Source of the DNA: Arthrobacter sp. Leaf69
Lineage (GTDB): Bacteria > Actinomycetota > Actinomycetes > Actinomycetales > Micrococcaceae
Assembly: GCF_001422645.1 (NCBI RefSeq)
Contig: NZ_LMLR01000011.1
Location: 193,701 to 257,700, forward strand
Length of the DNA: 64,000 nucleotides
Direction of reading: 5' to 3'
Position 1 is the first letter of the stretch. The number at the start of each line of letters is the position of its first letter. Positions 63,031 through 64,000 of this stretch are shown here, piece by piece. The notes below the pieces were generated by a model. It had not been told where the DNA came from and did no database searches. It saw only the letters and a list, made by a program, of their open reading frames with translations. Position numbers and translations under genes: made by a program.

Positions 63031-63795
63031 TCACAAGCGCGGAAGCCTGGACGCGTCACGGACCCGCTCCAGCAGCCGCGGCGAGGGACGCAATCCCAGC
63101 TCGGTCCACAGGACGGAACTGTACTGCCGCAGGTACCCGTGGGCAGCGGCCACGTTTCCTTCATCAAGGCAGATGTCGATGAGAACGGCGTGCACGGATT
63201 CACGGAGCGGTTCAATGGCCTTGGCCCGGAGAGCCGCATCGATCGCTTCCGGATACCGCCCCAGATTTCGCAGCCGGACGGCCAGCGCCTCCAATGCATG
63301 CAGCTGGACCTGACGAAGCCGTTCCCGCTCAATCAGGAGCCAGTCTTCATCCCACGCCGGCAGCAGATCGCCGGTCAGCGGGGAGCTGTTGGTATCTTCC
63401 ACCGACAATTCCCCGCCGGGTGCCAGCAGCCGGGCGGCCTGTGCCCGGCACTGCTGGAGATCAGTAGTCACGTCACGGCCCAGGGCAAGCTCATTCCGGC
63501 CTGCTGAGATCAAGGACCCGTGCACCGCCCGGATTCTCCACAGGGCTGTGCGGAGGCTCCCGTGGCCGTGATCCACGGTGGAATCCTCCCACAATTTCCC
63601 AATGACGGCCTGTCTGGAACATTTCACGTCGTCCTGCCGGGCAATTGCGAGAAAAGCCAAAACCCGCTGGGCGTGAATGGGCAGATGAAGCTGACTATGG
63701 GCGAGGAATAGGGAAAAGCCGTTCAAGAGGAACAGGGCCGGGTGAACCTCCGATGTCGAATCTGCGACGGAAGATGGGCTTGTTGCAGACGTCAT
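63031..63795 (-). CDS. BTAD-domain (SARP-like) transcriptional regulator
   Basis: A 254-residue protein with an N-terminal winged-helix (LFLLNGFSLFLAHSQLHLPIHAQRVLAFLA, in part; SRQAVIGKLWED; SLRTALWRIR) and a bacterial transcriptional activator domain (helical TPR-like, LHALEALAVRLRNLGRYPEAIDAALRA and QYSSVLWTELGLRPSPRL). This is the architecture of SARP-like activators without the ATPase part. No biosynthetic cluster is in the window, so its targets are unknown. ATG 63795 is used. Its upstream region runs off toward the right edge. Confidence 0.82.
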   Translation of the reverse strand: MTSATSPSSVADSTSEVHPALFLLNGFSLFLAHSQLHLPIHAQRVLAFLAIARQDDVKCSRQAVIGKLWEDSTVDHGHGSLRTALWRIRAVHGSLISAGRNELALGRDVTTDLQQCRAQAARLLAPGGELSVEDTNSSPLTGDLLPAWDEDWLLIERERLRQVQLHALEALAVRLRNLGRYPEAIDAALRAKAIEPLRESVHAVLIDICLDEGNVAAAHGYLRQYSSVLWTELGLRPSPRLLERVRDASRLPRL

Positions 63796-63921
63796 GACAA
63801 AACCCCACGTGACATATAACGCAGAAAGTATTCAGAGACCGGCCGCGGCATACGCGGCGATCGTCGACATTGCTACGCAACGTTGACGGCTAATAAGGAA
63901 CCCGGGCGGATCATTTCCGTC

Positions 63922-64000
63922 ATGAGTGCTGATTGTTCCGTGATATTACTGCGCGTCTGGCGGAACCCACAAGGGGTGATGATTCGGGTACGGACCGCGA
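63922..64000 (+). CDS. Possible gene start at the right edge
   Basis: An open frame begins at ATG 63922 (MSADCSVILLRVWRNPQGVM) and runs off the window after 26 codons. The sequence resembles the beginnings of small actinobacterial proteins near regulator genes, but the ribosome binding site is weak. Only the next bases could confirm it. Confidence 0.4.
   Translation, partial: MSADCSVILLRVWRNPQGVMIRVRTA

Noticed and set aside
63695..63880. 61-codon minus-strand frame upstream of the BTAD gene
   Set aside because: It overlaps the regulator start in another frame, has no ribosome binding site and no recognisable product.

Overview
The window is high-GC DNA from an actinobacterium, most likely an Arthrobacter/Pseudarthrobacter-type member of the Micrococcaceae (inferred from content, not from a search). 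The evidence is frequent GTG/TTG starts, mycothiol-linked genes (mycoredoxin and a mycothiol-dependent formaldehyde dehydrogenase gene), a DUF222/HNH-type fragment, DUF5129, DUF5671 and DUF6504-type proteins, a Rel-type (p)ppGpp enzyme, and the actinobacterial gene order thrS-HIT-pgsA ... pdxS ... pdxT-yebC-ruvCAB-yajC-secDF-rel ... hisS-aspS. I found no tRNA, rRNA, CRISPR array, insertion sequence or prophage.

Layout. Positions 1-8.6 kb are an accessory stretch: a DUF222 fragment, an MFS exporter divergent from a zinc-finger/HTH protein across a pair of palindromes, acetyltransferases, an alkylsulfatase, an APH-like kinase, a methyltransferase and a small membrane protein. Positions 8.7-27 kb are core information processing: aspS, an APC permease, hisS, a membrane-anchored cyclophilin, a DUF349 protein, rel, secF-secD-yajC, ruvB-ruvA-ruvC, yebC and pdxT. 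At 27.1-35.5 kb lies a block of mostly plus-strand or accessory genes between pdxT and pdxS: the lipid II amidation pair murT-gatD, a PH-domain protein, an acetyltransferase, a CapA-P-loop kinase-hydrolase operon and an M3 peptidase. Positions 35.6-44 kb hold pdxS, a CDP-alcohol phosphatidyltransferase, a HIT protein, thrS, and a DUF6504-dnaE2 mutasome-type operon behind a near-consensus LexA box.

From 44 to 64 kb the content is accessory and stress-related: chorismate mutase, a VOC protein, a SRAP-domain DNA repair protein, a redox cluster (mycoredoxin behind a sigma-R-type promoter, mycothiol-dependent formaldehyde dehydrogenase, metallo-hydrolase), a lipoate-ligase-like protein, a DUF6325 gene coupled to a 51-residue Arg/Asp-rich peptide, an EEP-family nuclease downstream of 38-bp tandem repeats, a SulP transporter, a DUF5671/Pro-Asn-Glu-repeat/DUF5129 membrane locus, a class-A-like serine hydrolase, a NlpC/P60-type protein under a cyclic-di-AMP riboswitch, and a BTAD-type regulator.

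Three stress circuits are readable from DNA alone: SOS (LexA box at 44032-44047, weaker candidate before ruvA), thiol stress (GGAAT-N18-GTT before the mycoredoxin gene), and c-di-AMP control of cell-wall remodelling. The least explained parts are the DUF5671-DUF5129 locus, the DUF6325-peptide pair, and several short intergenic tandem repeats (29.2, 44.0, 47.3 and 52.8 kb).
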